NCBI GenBank assembly: GCA_023213395.1
Contig: CM041465.1
Location: 155,627,741 to 155,691,740, forward strand
Source: Cycas panzhihuaensis
Taxonomy: Eukaryota > Cycadophyta
Direction: 5' to 3'
Length of the DNA stretch: 64,000 nt
A program made the translations under genes and the position numbers. This document shows, piece by piece, positions 21,772-34,931 of the stretch (the first letter of the stretch is position 1; each line of letters starts with the position of its first letter). Under the pieces are notes generated by a model, which had not been told where the DNA came from, searched no databases, and worked only from the letters and a program-made list of their open reading frames with translations.

Positions 21772-24690
21772 CAGTCACACATAGAATTTCTTTAGAAATT
21801 TTCCATTCATGGCCTTTTGAAATTCAAGGCCTTCCAAGGTTGTAATCCTATAAGCACCATTATTGAAGCTCTAGAGAATGACGAAGGGTCCAACCCACTT
21901 AGGTCCAAACTTGGACAAGCAATCATGGAGATATTCTAGCTTAAGGATATGGTCTCCAGGATGCAAAGGATGAGGGCAAAGGCATTTGTCATACCTCCTT
22001 TATGCCATGGCCTTAGAAGTGAGATTCACTTTATATGTGACTAGGCATTCCTCATCTAGGGCTTCGAGGTCTAGGAGATAAGCTTGACGAAGAGACTCAT
22101 CATCGACAAGAACCCGAAGGGAGACTCGTAAAGAAGGGATCTCCACTTCCAGTAGGAGGATCACCTATGTTATGTACATAAGGAAAAAAGGGATCGTCCC
22201 TATAGCTATATGGATAGATGTGTGATACACCCATAAGATGGAAGGGAGTTAAAGATGCCAATCCCTTTGGGATTGGGTAATGGTTTTCATCAAAATATTT
22301 ATAAGGGTTATGTTAAATGACTCTACTTGGCCATTGGCCCGAAGGTAATAAGGAGAGGAGGTTTTGTGAGATATCTTAAATTTCTCATAAAGTTTATCCA
22401 TCTCCTTATTACAAAAGGGGGTTTCATTGTCTATGATCAAGACATCGGGGACCCCAAACTGGCAAATGATATGCTAGTAGATGAAGGTGGCTATTGTCTT
22501 TGTATAAGTGGAAGATAGAGGGACTGCTTCAACCCATTTAGTGAAGTATTCCATTATAGTCAAGATGAACTTGTGCTACAATGCGAAAAGAGGAGTTATG
22601 ACCCTAATGAGGTCTAGTTCCCATTGTGAGAAGGGCCAGGGAGAGATGATGGGATGTAAAGCCTTAGAAGGCAAGTGGGTGATGTTGGCATGCTCTTGAC
22701 ACTGATGACACCTTAGTGCATAAGCATGGGCATCCTTGAAAAGGGATGGCCAATAATACCCCAGACAAAGGATCCTTTGGGCCATGGATTCACCTCTAAA
22801 ATGACCCTCACAAATGCCATGATGGCATTCGTGAAGTATTTGGCCCACTTAATTGGGGTTAACGTAGCAAAGAAGGATCCCATCAAAGGACCTCTTATAC
22901 AAAACCTCTCCCATGAGAAAATACTACCTAGTAGTAGCCTGAATATGTGACCTAACCTTATTGCTTACTTCAGGACAATACTGCTACTCAGCAAGGTATT
23001 ACACAATGTCCCTATACCACTCGCCATTAGTGAGTGGATGAGGGGAGGAATCCTAAATAGCCAAAATGGGCTCACTAGGCAAGGAATCTTCAATGGGAGT
23101 GTCTAAAAGGTTTGGGATAGGGGTGTCTTCAAGTTATTCGATAATTACCATCACTTTCTTTGATTTCCTATTGATAATTTAGAGATCAAATTCCTGAAGG
23201 AGGATGGCTCACTTGCCAGTCCTACCTGTCAGGGAAGATCGAGTTAATAAGTATCTCAAGGGATTAGACTGGATGATCACCCAAGTAGTATTTATGAGTA
23301 AGTAGTGCCTAAACTTCTTAGTAGTATATACCAAGGAGAGTCATTCCTTCTTGGTGGGAGAATAGTTAAGTTCGGCAACCACGAGGGTGTGACTGATAAA
23401 GTAAATGACACTTTTGGTTCTTGAGTCATCCTCTTAGGCTAGCATAGCACCCAAAGATTCATCGGTAGCCAAAGTATATAGGATGAAAGGCCTATCAAAG
23501 AGAGGGGATGCCAAAATTAGGGCACAAGTGAGGGCTTCCTTGAGCTCCTCGAAGGATTGCTAGGCCTTTGAAGACTAAATAAATGGGGCCAATTTCTTTA
23601 ATAGGTTGGTAAGGGATTTCACGTTTATGGTAAAATTCGCTAAGAAACACCTAAGGAAACCTAACCTACCTAGGAATGACTTGATTTATCGTTAGGTCTT
23701 AGGAGGTGGCATGTCAAGGATGACCTTGACTTTGTCGAGATCGATTTGGATACCTTGTTTTAAAATAAGGAATCCAAGGAGTTTTCCAGTTGTCATGGCA
23801 AATACACATTTGAAAGGGTTTAGACTTACATGATATTTATGGTATATTTATTTCATCCATAAAAACCTCTAAGGTTTTGTTGATAAGGTCATGAAAAATA
23901 AATTGCATCACCCTTTGATAAGTGACGCCTACATTCTTAAGCCTAAAGGGAATCGATTTGTAAGTGAAGGTACCCTAAGGCATAGTGAAGGTCATCTTAT
24001 GACAATCTTCAAGGGAGATTTGTATTTGGTTATATCCCGAGAAGCCATCCATCAAGGACATAACTTCAAAATTGGTGGTTTGATTGATGATTTGATCGAT
24101 AAAGGGGAGAGGAAAGTTATCCTTAGAACATGCATTATTAATGTCATGAAAATTAATGCATATCCAAATCGTCCTATTCTTTTTGGCAATAGGAATGATA
24201 TTTGAGACCCACTTGGGGTAGTCAATAGAAGTGATTAACCCCACATTTAGGAGTTTCTCAACTTCTATCTTGATGGCAGCTGAGAGTTTTGGGTGAAGAA
24301 GGTGTTGCTTTTGACACACAAGGTGAGCGCCTGGAATGGTGTTGAGATTGTGGGTGATAATAGAAGGGTCTATCCCCTCCATATCGAAGTAGTCTCATGT
24401 AAAAACATCATGAAATTCTTAGAATAGAAGGGTGTACTCCTTCATTTCATCAAGAGAACATTCTGACCCCATCTTTATGACTTTGTCGAGTATGAGGATA
24501 ATGTCCTTAGTTACCACCATGCACATGGCATTCCCCTCCTCAAAGTGAAGGGGGGCTTAGTTGACAAGAGGGTACGAAGGAGGAATTAGGTTCAGGTCAA
24601 CAAGAGGTGACCCGACGGCTAAGATCTTCTTATGACCAAGCATATGGTGACCAAGAGGGAAATTGGGCACAGAGCCTACTAGATGCTTAG
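21772..24690 (-). pseudogene. Tat-like pol remnant (RT, RNase H, integrase)
   Basis: Read downward from 24690. A linker ending in HDVFT and DYFDMEGIDPSIITHNLN leads into RT (24382-23975) with EVEKLLNVGLI, CINFHDINNACSKDNFPLP and SLMDGFSGYNQIQIS. RNase H is near 23600-23170 (LNYSPTKKE, KFRHYLL). The integrase zinc region (22848-22576) keeps the H/H/C/C pattern: HECHHGICEGHF and RCHQCQ. The core is near 22249-22440 (IIDNETPFCN, SPYYLRANGQVESFN), and the C-terminal part near 21775-21900 (FGPKWVGPFVI, NGAYRITTLEG, NGKFLKKFYV). The DMPGLDP-type linker and KACPKDxFPLP-type RT are typical of plant Tat/Ogre-like elements. Several stops are present. Gag and protease are absent. Confidence 0.85.
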
Positions 24691-24692
24691 TC

Positions 24693-24769
24693 CTTCCTTT
24701 AGCTAACAACGTTGCAGGCCTGCTACTGCAGATCTAGAGCTGCAGAGGATTGGTATCAGGCTAGAAGGT
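24693..24769 (-). repeat. 75-bp relic of the Tat leader beside the right LTR
   Basis: CCTTCCTTTAGCTAAC through CTGCAGAGGATTGGTATCAGG matches the ends of units 1 and 2 (about 14757-14826 and 15837-15909). It shows that the leader unit belongs next to this LTR and that a deletion removed the rest of leader, gag and protease. Confidence 0.7.
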
Positions 24770-25596
24770 TGATGTGTCAGACCTGTATTATTATAGGGTA
24801 TTTCTATAGAAATGTCTCAAGAGTGAGTGAGAGAGAGAGTTGGAGAGAGTGGAAGAGGAAATGAGGGCATTTTTGGGTTTTTTAACCCAACCTTAGCTCA
24901 ATTGAGCGATTAGGGTTTGGCTTGGGCTAGGAATGCATCTCTACGACGTGGTAATTTTGTAATAAATATGAAATTAGCCACAACATATTTTAAAAATAAT
25001 GTGGGATAGACACCCCACAATAAACTTCATGGTACTGTGAAGTTTACAGTGGTACTACAATCTTTATCGTGGTGCGACAGAAACATAAATAAAAGGAAGC
25101 TTAGGAGCTCAGAAAAAGGGGGTACTCCAGGCCTAAAGGGGCATGGAACTCTATCTAGGTGATAGGGGATAGTGATGGGACTAAAGAAACCTACTATAAG
25201 TGAAATACCAAAGGCTAGGAGCTCCCAAAAAGTTAATAAATAAGTGAAGAGAAACCAACCATGCCTAGGCAAGGTGCTAGAGATTAAAACATGCCAATGG
25301 GTGATGTGATTGGGCTACAGGGGCCAACTGGTACTTGGGCACAACATGGAGACGTGGAGAAGGGTTGTGGAGTGCCATGGGATGCATATCCCTAGATTGT
25401 CATAGGTTGAAGTGGTATACTATAACATGATCAAATAACAGATGCATAATGGTCACGCAATGAACCAAACAATCATGTAATGTAGAAAAAATGCCTTAAT
25501 TTACCTTTCTTAGAATTGACAAAGGTAAGGGGTAGAAGCGTACCTGTATTTTCCTAAGTTGGCTCACCTATGTCCATTCCCAGTAGCTGGGAAATA
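24770..25596 (-). repeat. Right LTR of the Tat-like element
   Basis: Starts TGATGTGTCAGACC. The right end GGGAAATA corresponds to GGGAAACA in the left copy, so the terminal CA has become TA. Pairwise similarity to 15916-16768 is high but with many transitions and small indels. Confidence 0.85.
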
Positions 25597-26400
25597 GATA
25601 TATAGGCTAATTTTGCTATGTTTATGGGATTCCATAGGTGGTATAGAATTTAGTGATGATAAGGGTTCAACTACTAATGGATGCTCTATTATAGGATGTT
25701 ATGAGTCATTGATATAGAGTTACTAACAATGTAAATCTATTAGTTAAGGATATTAATACCGTGTGGAGTCTTGATAGAAAGTCAATGTTTAGTTTGTTAT
25801 TATTTTAGCCTTGATTACTTTGGCCATAGTAACTACTTATCTTAACTTAGGTGGTAGTGTTGTTTCGAGATGCATTTGGATGTGCTCCTTGAAGCCTACT
25901 ACATAGATTTCAATGAGTATTTGATAATAAGAAGATAACCTACTCAATTTTATAGAATTTAAAATTCATTTATATAGGCTTCTACTAATAATAATTGCTT
26001 CAATCACATTATATAGCTAAAGAAAGTCAAGTTCCATATGCCCTCATACTACTAAAAAATACTATTACAGAATTCTATCTATGCCTAATTGTTTAGGTCC
26101 CCCCATTTCTACCATTAGAACTAATGATATGCTTTACCATCTAAATGGATAGAGGTGAAAGTTATTTGGTCATTTGGAGACATAAGGTTAAGGGAGAAAG
26201 AAGACTCATGTTTGCTAATCTAACTCCTTACACTGTCCTTTCTTAAATCTAAATCAAATATGGGTATGTTGATCTTATGATAAAAAGGCTATTATCATGG
26301 ACCCTAGTTTGGAGGGGGTTATTATCATCGATTTTATGTTCATGTCAAATTTAAAATAAAAGTTTGGTTTGCCATATAAGTAACCGAATTTGTAATCTGA
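25597..26400 (-). pseudogene. Gypsy-1 gag remnant (right part of the split element)
   Basis: Read downward from a probable start codon at 26375. The nucleotide sequence runs parallel to Gypsy-2 gag: TACCATCTAAATGGATAG at about 26135 with ACCATCTAAATGAATGG at 11771; AATCAAATATGGGTATGTTGATCTTATGATAAAAAGG at about 26250-26287 with 11890-11925; and TACTACATAGATTTCAATGAGT near 25900 with 11529-11547. In the complete family this is the capsid precursor. All frames are broken. The segment is separated from its pol (2745-6064) by the Tat/Gypsy-2 block and cut on the right by Gypsy-3. Confidence 0.8.
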
Positions 26401-27034
26401 TATAAGAGAATCTAAAAAATGTTATTTACTAGAAATGATATATGTCAATGCCATGTGACAAAAAGTATGGATTATCACATATCAAAATGACTATATCAAA
26501 AAGTTACATGAGCTATAAATGAGTTTTATTACTTTGCAAATATCATAAACTAATTTTAGGCATAAAATACATCATCCAGTTTCATAAATTTTTAATTTAA
26601 GTTTTTCTTTTTTTTTTTTTTTTTTTTTGTAAAAATGTATAAGTATCAATTTTCTTATTTAGGAGACTATTTTTACTTTATTAAAGTTCTTATGGGGTTC
26701 ATGATATTTTTAACTATCCATGGGTTAATTTTTATATAATTTAAAGCATTTTAAAAACTTGGTAAAAATAGAAAGTTTTAGATTTAAGGGTTTTTTCACT
26801 CTATGCCTATTTCTTAATTTTAGGTGATGGTAGTTAGATTTTTAACATTACCAAAGGCCATGAATTTATATATTTGTATATTACAAAAACACCTAAGTTT
26901 TAGTTTTTAGAGTTTTTAGGATAGAAAATTAGAAATTTATAAAAGAAGTATTCTTGTGGATAGCTTGCTATTGTTTCCTTTGGCATATATTATTCTACAT
27001 ACATGATTGTATTATTAAAGAGATTTTCACCCCA
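26401..27034 (+). repeat. Gypsy-3 5' LTR
   Basis: The start (TATAAGAG...ATGTTATTTACTAGAAA) matches the 3' LTR start (TGTTAGAG...ATGTTGTTTACTAAAAA), and the end (ATTAAAGAGATTTTC) matches ATTAAAGAGGTTTTG. The central part, including an 18-T run at about 26611-26629, has no counterpart in the 3' copy. It is immediately followed by the PBS. Confidence 0.65.
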
Positions 27035-27039
27035 TTATT

Positions 27040-27051
27040 TGGTATCAGAGC
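27040..27051 (+). promoter_or_regulatory. Gypsy-3 primer-binding site (initiator-Met tRNA)
   Basis: TGGTATCAGAGC, a perfect 12-base match to the plant initiator-Met tRNA complement, a few bases after the LTR end. Confidence 0.92.
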
Positions 27052-27194
27052 ATGGCTCAACTCTAAGAGAAGAGAAAAAAAGGTTTATAGTAAACTATTA
27101 GTAAGTTTTGTATTTCTTTGAAAATATTTTTAAGAATTATTAGAAATAGGTTAAAAGTGTTTATAGGAAAAGAGTAAATAACTTGAGAGGTAAG

Positions 27195-30100
27195 ATGGCT
27201 AATGGAGGGAATGCACAACTAAATAAGGGCATATAAGAGTTTTAGAGAAGTGTTGAAGAACTTGTAAAGATGGTTTTCAAATAACAAGAGATCTTTCTAA
27301 GAAATGGATAAGGTAGAAGGAGACATGATAGTGATATAGAAATAAAAATAAAAGATGGAGTGGATCATGAGAAAGAACCATAAGAACCCTCTATCCTATA
27401 AGGAGGGAATGTTGAGGGTCTTAGAATAAAATAATAATAGAATAAAACTTGACATCCTAGAGTATAGGGGTAGTTTAAAGCCTAAAGACCTAATTAACTA
27501 GTTGAATAATATGGAATTTTTTTAATAAAAAGACATGACAAAAGAGAAAAAGGTAAAGCTTGTATACACCAAACTTAAAGGTCATATAATGATATGGTGA
27601 GATCATGTATAGAAAGAGAGGTGAGAAATATAAAAGACAAAATTTAAACTTGGGGTTAAATGATGAAGAAGCTTAAAGAGAAATCCTTCCTAGTGGACTA
27701 CTCACAAACTTTATTTTTAAAATTTTAGAATTTGAGGTAAAGAGAGATGAGTATCTAAGATTATATTGATGAATTTTATAAGTTATCAATTAGGGTAGAG
27801 TATGAAGAAATTTAACAGTAGATAACTATCAAGTATATAAATGACTTAAAATTTTCTATACAAGATAAACTTAACATGCTTAGAATTAATCATATTGAAG
27901 ATTCTTATTAATTTACTTTGAAAATTAAGGAGAAACATGATAGAAACCCTACTTAGAAATCATTTATGATGAAGAAGGGACTATTAACCCCATTCAAAGG
28001 CTAAGGTAGCTTTAATTACTCTAGTGGAGAATTCTCTAATTAGATGGAGAGATATATTATAAATCAAGGTGGACAAAATTAAAGATATTTCTAGAACCAA
28101 CTAAGAGGTCAAGATTTCTAAGGAGCCAAATAAAGAAGAAAGTTTAATAGAGTAGATAACACACCTAGGAGGCCTATTATCTTCTATAGATGTAATAAAG
28201 AATATCATAAGGCCTATGAATGTCCTTATTATTTTGACCAATTAAGAAACCAAAGGGACTAGCCAAGACTGAACTTAGCTTAAGCTAATGAATAAGAATA
28301 ATCTATAAAAGTTATAACAAACATTAGGAAAAACCTAATGATGAGAAAAACTTTGATTTCTCTAAAATAAAGTTAGGTGTAAGACAAAGGATAAGAAATG
28401 GATAATCATAATCATGGGTATAGAACAAAACCTTTTAGATGAGATGCACTTTAGGAGGTAAAGTTTATAAGGCTATTATTGATAATAGAAGTTGTAAAAA
28501 TATGGTATCCAACTAAAATGGTAGAAAAAACTAGGATTACAATGTGAAAGGCATCATATATCCTATAAAAATTCTTAGTTAAAAAAAGGAGCAAGATCAT
28601 AGTTGAAAAAAATATATATAGTAAAATTTACTATTAGACAAACATATTATGATGAAGTATGGTGCAATGTCCTCCTAATAGATGCATGTAATTTACTATT
28701 AGGGAGGCTAATATGATAAAAATACCTATCATAATTAGAAAAAAAATACTTACACCATCGTTTTCTAAAAAGATGGTGCGAAGGTTATATAACTACTTAT
28801 GAAGGAAGAAGTGTAGGCAAAGGCTATGTTAACTACTAAGAAATTTCTAAGAAAAGTAAAGAATATAAGGACTTTTCATGTCTTAGATGTAAATCTAGTT
28901 GAAAACATTAAGGAAATAAAATTGATACCACATGAAGTGGATAAAGTATTACAAAAGTATAATGACATCATGCTTAATAGACTGCTAGAGGGTTTACAAC
29001 CAAAGAGAGATATCCAACATCAGATTCATTTGAATCTAGGGTCTATATTATTAAATCAAGTTGTGTACAACTTAAGGCCTAAGGAGAATAAAGAATTAAA
29101 CTGACACATTGGTGGATTAACAAAGAAAGAGATGGTAAAAAAGAGTATAAGCCTGTGTACAACTCCTATACTTTTGACTCCAAAGAATGATGGCTTTTAG
29201 AGAATGTGTGTTGATTATAGGGAAATTAATAAAATCATAATAAAGTATAGGTTCTCAATCCCTTAAATAGATGATATGTTAATTGTTTTAGTAGGTGCAA
29301 CCTACTTCACTAAAATTGACTTAAGAAGTGTCTATTATTGAGTTTAGATTAAGGAAGGAGATGAGTGGAATATGGCCTTTAAAATAAGAGATGGGAATTA
29401 TGAACGGTTGATTATACCATCTAGGATATCAAATGCTTCAAGTATATTCATGAGGTTAATGAACACCATCTTATAACTATATATTGATAAGTTTATGGTT
29501 ATATATTTTGATGATATTTTGATATATAGTAGAACTAAGGAGGAGCACCAATTACACCTAAGGATAGTGCTATATATATTGAGAGTAGAGAAACTATATA
29601 TGAACTTAAAGAAATACAAGTCTATATAGAGTAGCCTAGTATTTTTAAGATTTTTAATATCTTAAGATGGGTTATGAATGGACTATACCTAAGAATGTAA
29701 TAGAGGTGAGGAGCTTCCATGGTCTAGCTATATTTTATAGGAAGTTTATTATAAATTTTAGTGGTATCATTGCTCCCTTGATAGATTGTACTTAGGAAAA
29801 GGAGTTTATTTGGAATAAGGTGATAGAGTACATCTTCAAGATAATGAAGCAAAAGGTGATAGAGGCACCTATGTTAGTACTACTAGATTTTAAAAAGGTA
29901 TTTGAGGTCAACTTTGATACTTCTCATATAACTACTAGGGCTATGTTCAGTTAGGAGGAAAGGCTAATAGCCTTTTATAGTGAATAGTTGAATGAGGTGA
30001 GAAAAAAATATTCTACCTTTGATATTCTATAAAACTGTATAAGCTCTGAGGTATAAACGGTACTATTTTATACCTAAGAAGTTTATTTTGTTTACAAATC

Positions 30101-31770
30101 ATAAGGTATCAAGATATATAAATATACAAAAAAAGTTAAATGCTAAGCATGAAAAATGAATATCATATTTGTAGGGATTTACTTTTATCCTAAATCACAA
30201 ATCAAGAAAAGAAAATTAAGTTGTTAATACCTTGAGCAAAAACATAGGACTAATAACCACTATGGTAAGTGAATTGGTTGGGTTTAATGTTTTAAAAAAT
30301 ATGTATAGTATCATCCCAATTTTAATAGAGTCATGGAATACTTCAAGAACCCTTTAGCTAATGGGAATGGACCTGAGCATGATTCTTATTTTATGTGAAA
30401 TAGATATTTATTTAAAGGAAAGAATCTATACATTCTAGTTAGGTCCATAGGGGACAACATTATAAGGTAAATACATAGTGGAGGACTCGAAGGGTACTTT
30501 AGCTTGAATAAAACCATATTCATGGTTAAGGAAAAATATTTTTAGCTAAATATAAAGTAAGATATTACCAAATATATGGCCACATATAGGATCTATTAGG
30601 TAGCTTAAGGGCATGTACGAAACACTTGACTACATATGCCATTACCAATTCTAAAGGGACTATACATGGACTTAAGTATAGATTTTATATTAAGGCTACC
30701 TAATACCTAATAAAGTAATGATCATATTTTTGTTGTTATTGATAGGTTTTCAAAAATGACTCACTTTATTACTTGCAAAAATACTAGTGATGCAATTAGA
30801 ATAATAGATCTATTTTTTAAGGAGGTTACTAGGTTGTATAGGATATAGAAGATCATCACTTCAAATAGAGATACTAAATTTCTAGGTCACTTCTAGAAAA
30901 CCTTATGGAAGAAGATAAAAATAAAGCTACAATTTAGTAATGCATACCACCTATAAACTAATAGATAAATAGAAGTAATAAATTATAATTTAGGAAACTT
31001 ATTTAGGTATATTATTGAAGGCAAGCCCTAGTAGTGGAATTTGGCACTAGTATAGGCTAAATTTGGCTTTAAAAGTTTTGTGAATAGATACATTGGAATG
31101 TCACCATTTTAGATTATATATGGTAGGATTCTAAAAGAAGTATTATATTTAACCTAGTTACCCATTGAAGATAGGATCAACAATAATGCAAAATCCTTTA
31201 TTGAATACATACAACAGGTGTATGATGAGGTGAAGAGAGAGTTATAGGATAATAATAATGAATATAAAGTAACAATAGATATTAGTAGGAGAAATAAGGT
31301 ATTTGTAGAGGGAGATTTAATGATGTTATATTTAAGGAAGGATATATTTTCTCAATGCACATATAATAAATTAAAATATAAGAAAATTTGTCCTTGCAGA
31401 GATTATGAGAAAAAATAATGATAATGCTTATGAGATAAATCTACCCCATGACCTTGATATTTCACTTATTTTTAATGTTTCTAAGTTATACTCTTTTCAT
31501 AAAGGAGAAGATGAGGTAGAATATGAAACAAAGAGGGTGAATTCAAGATAGTAAATACTTAGGAAAAAGATGGAAGAAATTAAGGAGGTATTAGATAGGA
31601 AAATGGTTTATACAAGACAAGGCAAATATGACAGGTATTTAGTTCGATGGAAGGGGTTACAACAAGAGGATAATACTTAAATTTTTAAAAGTAAATTAAA
31701 AAAACTCAACATGGACAAGTGGTAGGAGTTTCAACATAGCAACTCACAAAAGTTGAGTTCTTTTCAAATA
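27195..31770 (+). pseudogene. Gypsy-3 gag-pol remnant with chromodomain
   Basis: Gag begins near the ATG at 27195. Its conserved core reads SIRVEYEE...YINDLKFSIQDKLNMLRI near 27790-27885. The zinc knuckle (about 28170-28215) is FYRCNKEYHKAYECP, with the first cysteine lost. RT is around 28820-29700: KYNDIML, then MCVDYREINKI, and the active site YFDDIL at 29504-29515. Integrase core fragments lie around 30660-31110 ([41 protein letters not shown]). A chromodomain near 31590-31690 reads VYTRQGKYDRYLVRWKGL. Stops appear throughout, most where W, Q or R is expected. Confidence 0.85.
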
Positions 31771-31781
31771 AGAGAGGATGA

Positions 31782-31990
31782 TGTTAGAGCATATAGAAAA
31801 TGTTGTTTACTAAAAATTACATCAATTGGTGGTATGTAATTAATATCAAAATAAATATAAATTAATAAATATAGTGCTTTAATATATTAATGAGAAATAA
31901 AATATCTTGTATAAATATATAATATGTATATAAGTAGACCTATGTATGTAGGCCATGTGTCATCAATACATTAAAGAGGTTTTGGATACA
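31782..31990 (+). repeat. Gypsy-3 3' LTR, shortened
   Basis: Starts TGTTAGAGCATATAG after a purine-rich AAGAGAGGATGA and ends near GGATACA. At about 209 bp it is one third the length of the 5' copy, so one of the two has gained or lost about 420 bp internally. Confidence 0.55.
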
Positions 31991-32074
31991 TAACCCTCAA
32001 CTTAACTTTAAAATACATAGATAATATATATAAAATATAAAACATTATTTCTTTAACACCTACTATTAATATGT

Positions 32075-33040
<966 letters not shown>

Positions 33041-33253
33041 TTTTTCTTTCCTTATTCTTCCTTCCTATTTCTAATTCTCTATACAAATAGTAAGAAATGC
33101 ATGGACAACAAGTGTCTATCATGCTAAGCTATCACTCATGTATTTATATTTGAAGGGGGGACTTCAAAGTTTTTGTATTTTTCATTTGGTACTCCTCTAA
33201 TTTACTTAAGGTGCAAGGGGGTGAGAGAGAAGAAACACCAAATGAAAAATAGT
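33041..33253. other. Short AT-rich spacer with a hairpin
   Basis: No gene seen. ATTTTTCATTTGGT at 33177-33190 is the exact inverse of ACCAAATGAAAAAT at 33237-33250, giving a 14-bp stem just outside the large inverted duplication. Confidence 0.6.
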
Positions 33254-34336
33254 GTAGAATGATATTCTATCTTTAATCTAGTAGTTGTGAGTAAATATCT
33301 TTTCTTGACCTTGTATTAAGTATTCTTTGGCCATTAATACTAAGTTTGGGTCTAGTGTTTCTAGATTGGTAAGTGGAATGACTCCCAATTATATTGGTTT
33401 TCTTTGTGGCTCTATCATTAGTGTCCTTATTTTTTGTTAGGCCATGCATTCCATATTTGTATGGCATATGTATTTGTAAAAGGAATAATACTTCCTACTT
33501 ATTGATCCTAGTGTATGTGATTATGTTTTGGATAACAAGGCTATGGTGCAAGACTTGTGAATAAGTTGGGCCATTTTTGCATCTTTTGCTTCTATTTTGA
33601 GAGCACCTTAACAATCATAAGTTTCTAATACTATGAAACTCATGATTATTAAGGTGCATATAGCTAAAGAATCCTTGATATGATGGCAAGTTTTCACCTA
33701 ATAACAACTAATTTTTACTTGGGTAACTTCAAGGTAGCTATTAAAGAGAATTTTTACCCACTTTGGTATCTTGATAACCTCACAAAATGAAGGTTACACA
33801 TCAAACAAGTATTAGGGCAATTAATATAATAATACATGGATGATTCCTTTAAGCTCTATATAAGACTAGAAATCAATGACCTTGACCATCTCCTCAAATT
33901 TAAATTTATTGGAGGATTGTACTTGCATCTATAACAAGAGATGGAATTACTTTAAGTACCAACATTAGAAGTAGCCTTTTAATTTGATCTTAAAATAGAA
34001 GTAAAAATATAAAAATGGCCTAAGTCATTCACAGGACCTGTACCATAGCCTTGTCATCTAAAACATAATCACATATACTACAATCAGCAAGTAGGAAATA
34101 TTATTCTTTCTACAAATGCATAGGCTATATAAATATGGAATGTAAGGCCCAATAGAAAATAAGGACACTCACTATAGATCCACAAAGCAAACCAACATAA
34201 CTAGGAGTCATTTCATGCACCAATCCAGAAACCCCAAACCCAAACTTAGTATTGATGGCCAAAGAATACTTAATACAAGGGGAAGAAAAGCTATTTACTC
34301 ATAACTACTAGATTAAAGATAGAATATCATTCTGCA
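33254..34336. repeat. Long inverted duplication (345-bp arms)
   Basis: Arm 33254-33598 is the reverse complement of 33992-34336 with scattered mismatches. Shared text includes ATGTGATTATGTTTT, GACAAGGCTATGGT, AACTTAGTATTGATGGCCAAAGAATACTTAAT (right-arm version) and ACAACTACTAGATTAAAGATAGAATATCATTCT, split here into short blocks by differences. The spacer is 393 bp. The right arm is in register with the Gypsy-5 gag/protease frame that continues to 34700, so the left arm is an inverted copy of part of that fragment. No terminal repeats or target duplication of a foldback transposon were seen. Confidence 0.9.
33603..33657. repeat. 22-bp-stem hairpin in the spacer of the inverted duplication
   Basis: GCACCTTAACAATCATAAG at 33603 onward pairs with CTCATGATTATTAAGGTGC ending at 33657, two mismatches in 22 bp and an 11-base loop. 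It lies right at the inner end of the left arm. Confidence 0.85.
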
Positions 34337-34700
34337 TCATAGATAATGATAGCATGAAAATTTAACTTCTAAAGTAATTGTTAATACACTACAACTACCC
34401 ACCAAGCCACATCCATGGCCATATACCCTTGGTTGGGTCACTACTAGTGGGCAACCCACCATCATCGATTACATTTGCATAATCACCTTTGTCATATAGC
34501 CACTCATAGATACTATCAACTATGATGTGACCCCAATGGACTGTAATGACCTCTTCCTCGGTCAAACCTATTAACATGATCTCCAGACACTATATGATAG
34601 GTATCTCAATAGTTATAAAATCTATAAGGATGGAAAGGTATATAAACTAATTGTAATAATGTCACCACTAACCATTGTGATATTACTTTTAGATAATCAA
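33660..34700 (+). pseudogene. Gypsy-5 gag to protease fragment
   Basis: Plus-strand pieces read NFKVAIKENFYPLWYLDN, KWRLHIKQVLGQLI and KFKFIGGLYLHL, then a stop-interrupted EMELL and VPTLEVAF (about 33710-33985), as in gypsy gag C-termini. A degraded zinc knuckle YKCIGYINMECK lies near 34110-34145. A protease-end segment near 34510-34640 (INYDVTPMDCNDLFLGQTY, then DRYLNSYKIYKDGKVYKL) lines up with Gypsy-4 (VPLDICQVMFGRPYLYDRDG, then LIKDGKSYLI). It is therefore a relative of Gypsy-4. No RT or LTR is attached, and both sides are truncated. Confidence 0.65.
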
Positions 34701-34931
34701 GCATCAAAATTGGTTAGGACCTCTAAATTCATAGCCCTTTGTGTCTATTGAGAAAGCTAGGTCCCAATAACTAGAAACCAACACTAAGATCAAAACTATT
34801 TTATAAGTAGTTATAGGAATTGAAACTAAAATTTAACATGTAAGTTCTTAAACTAAACATAATATAATAAATAAATAAGAAAGTCAAAGCATCATATATA
34901 CACTAGATATAACATGGTAAAACCCTATTAG
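34701..34931. other. AT-rich spacer
   Basis: Short unassigned stretch between the Gypsy-5 fragment and the Copia-3 LTR. Nothing recognised. Confidence 0.5.

Larger units (their letters stand above)
26401..31990 (+). mobile_element. Gypsy-3: full-span, heavily decayed chromovirus
   Basis: A plus-strand gypsy element with a 5' LTR, perfect Met-tRNA PBS, gag, pol ending in a chromodomain, and a short 3' LTR. No target duplication is visible (TCTGA and TAACC flank it). It is strongly AT-rich with few CG dinucleotides and stops every few tens of codons, making it one of the oldest elements. It interrupts the Gypsy-1 leader/gag start. Confidence 0.8.

Noticed and set aside
33254-34336. Foldback or MITE-type transposon
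   Set aside because: One arm continues in frame into gypsy protease and no target duplication or terminal motif was seen, so an inverted duplication explains it better.
34395-34577. 60-codon minus-strand frame without stops
   Set aside because: It is the reverse of the Gypsy-5 protease segment, whose plus-strand reading matches Gypsy-4.
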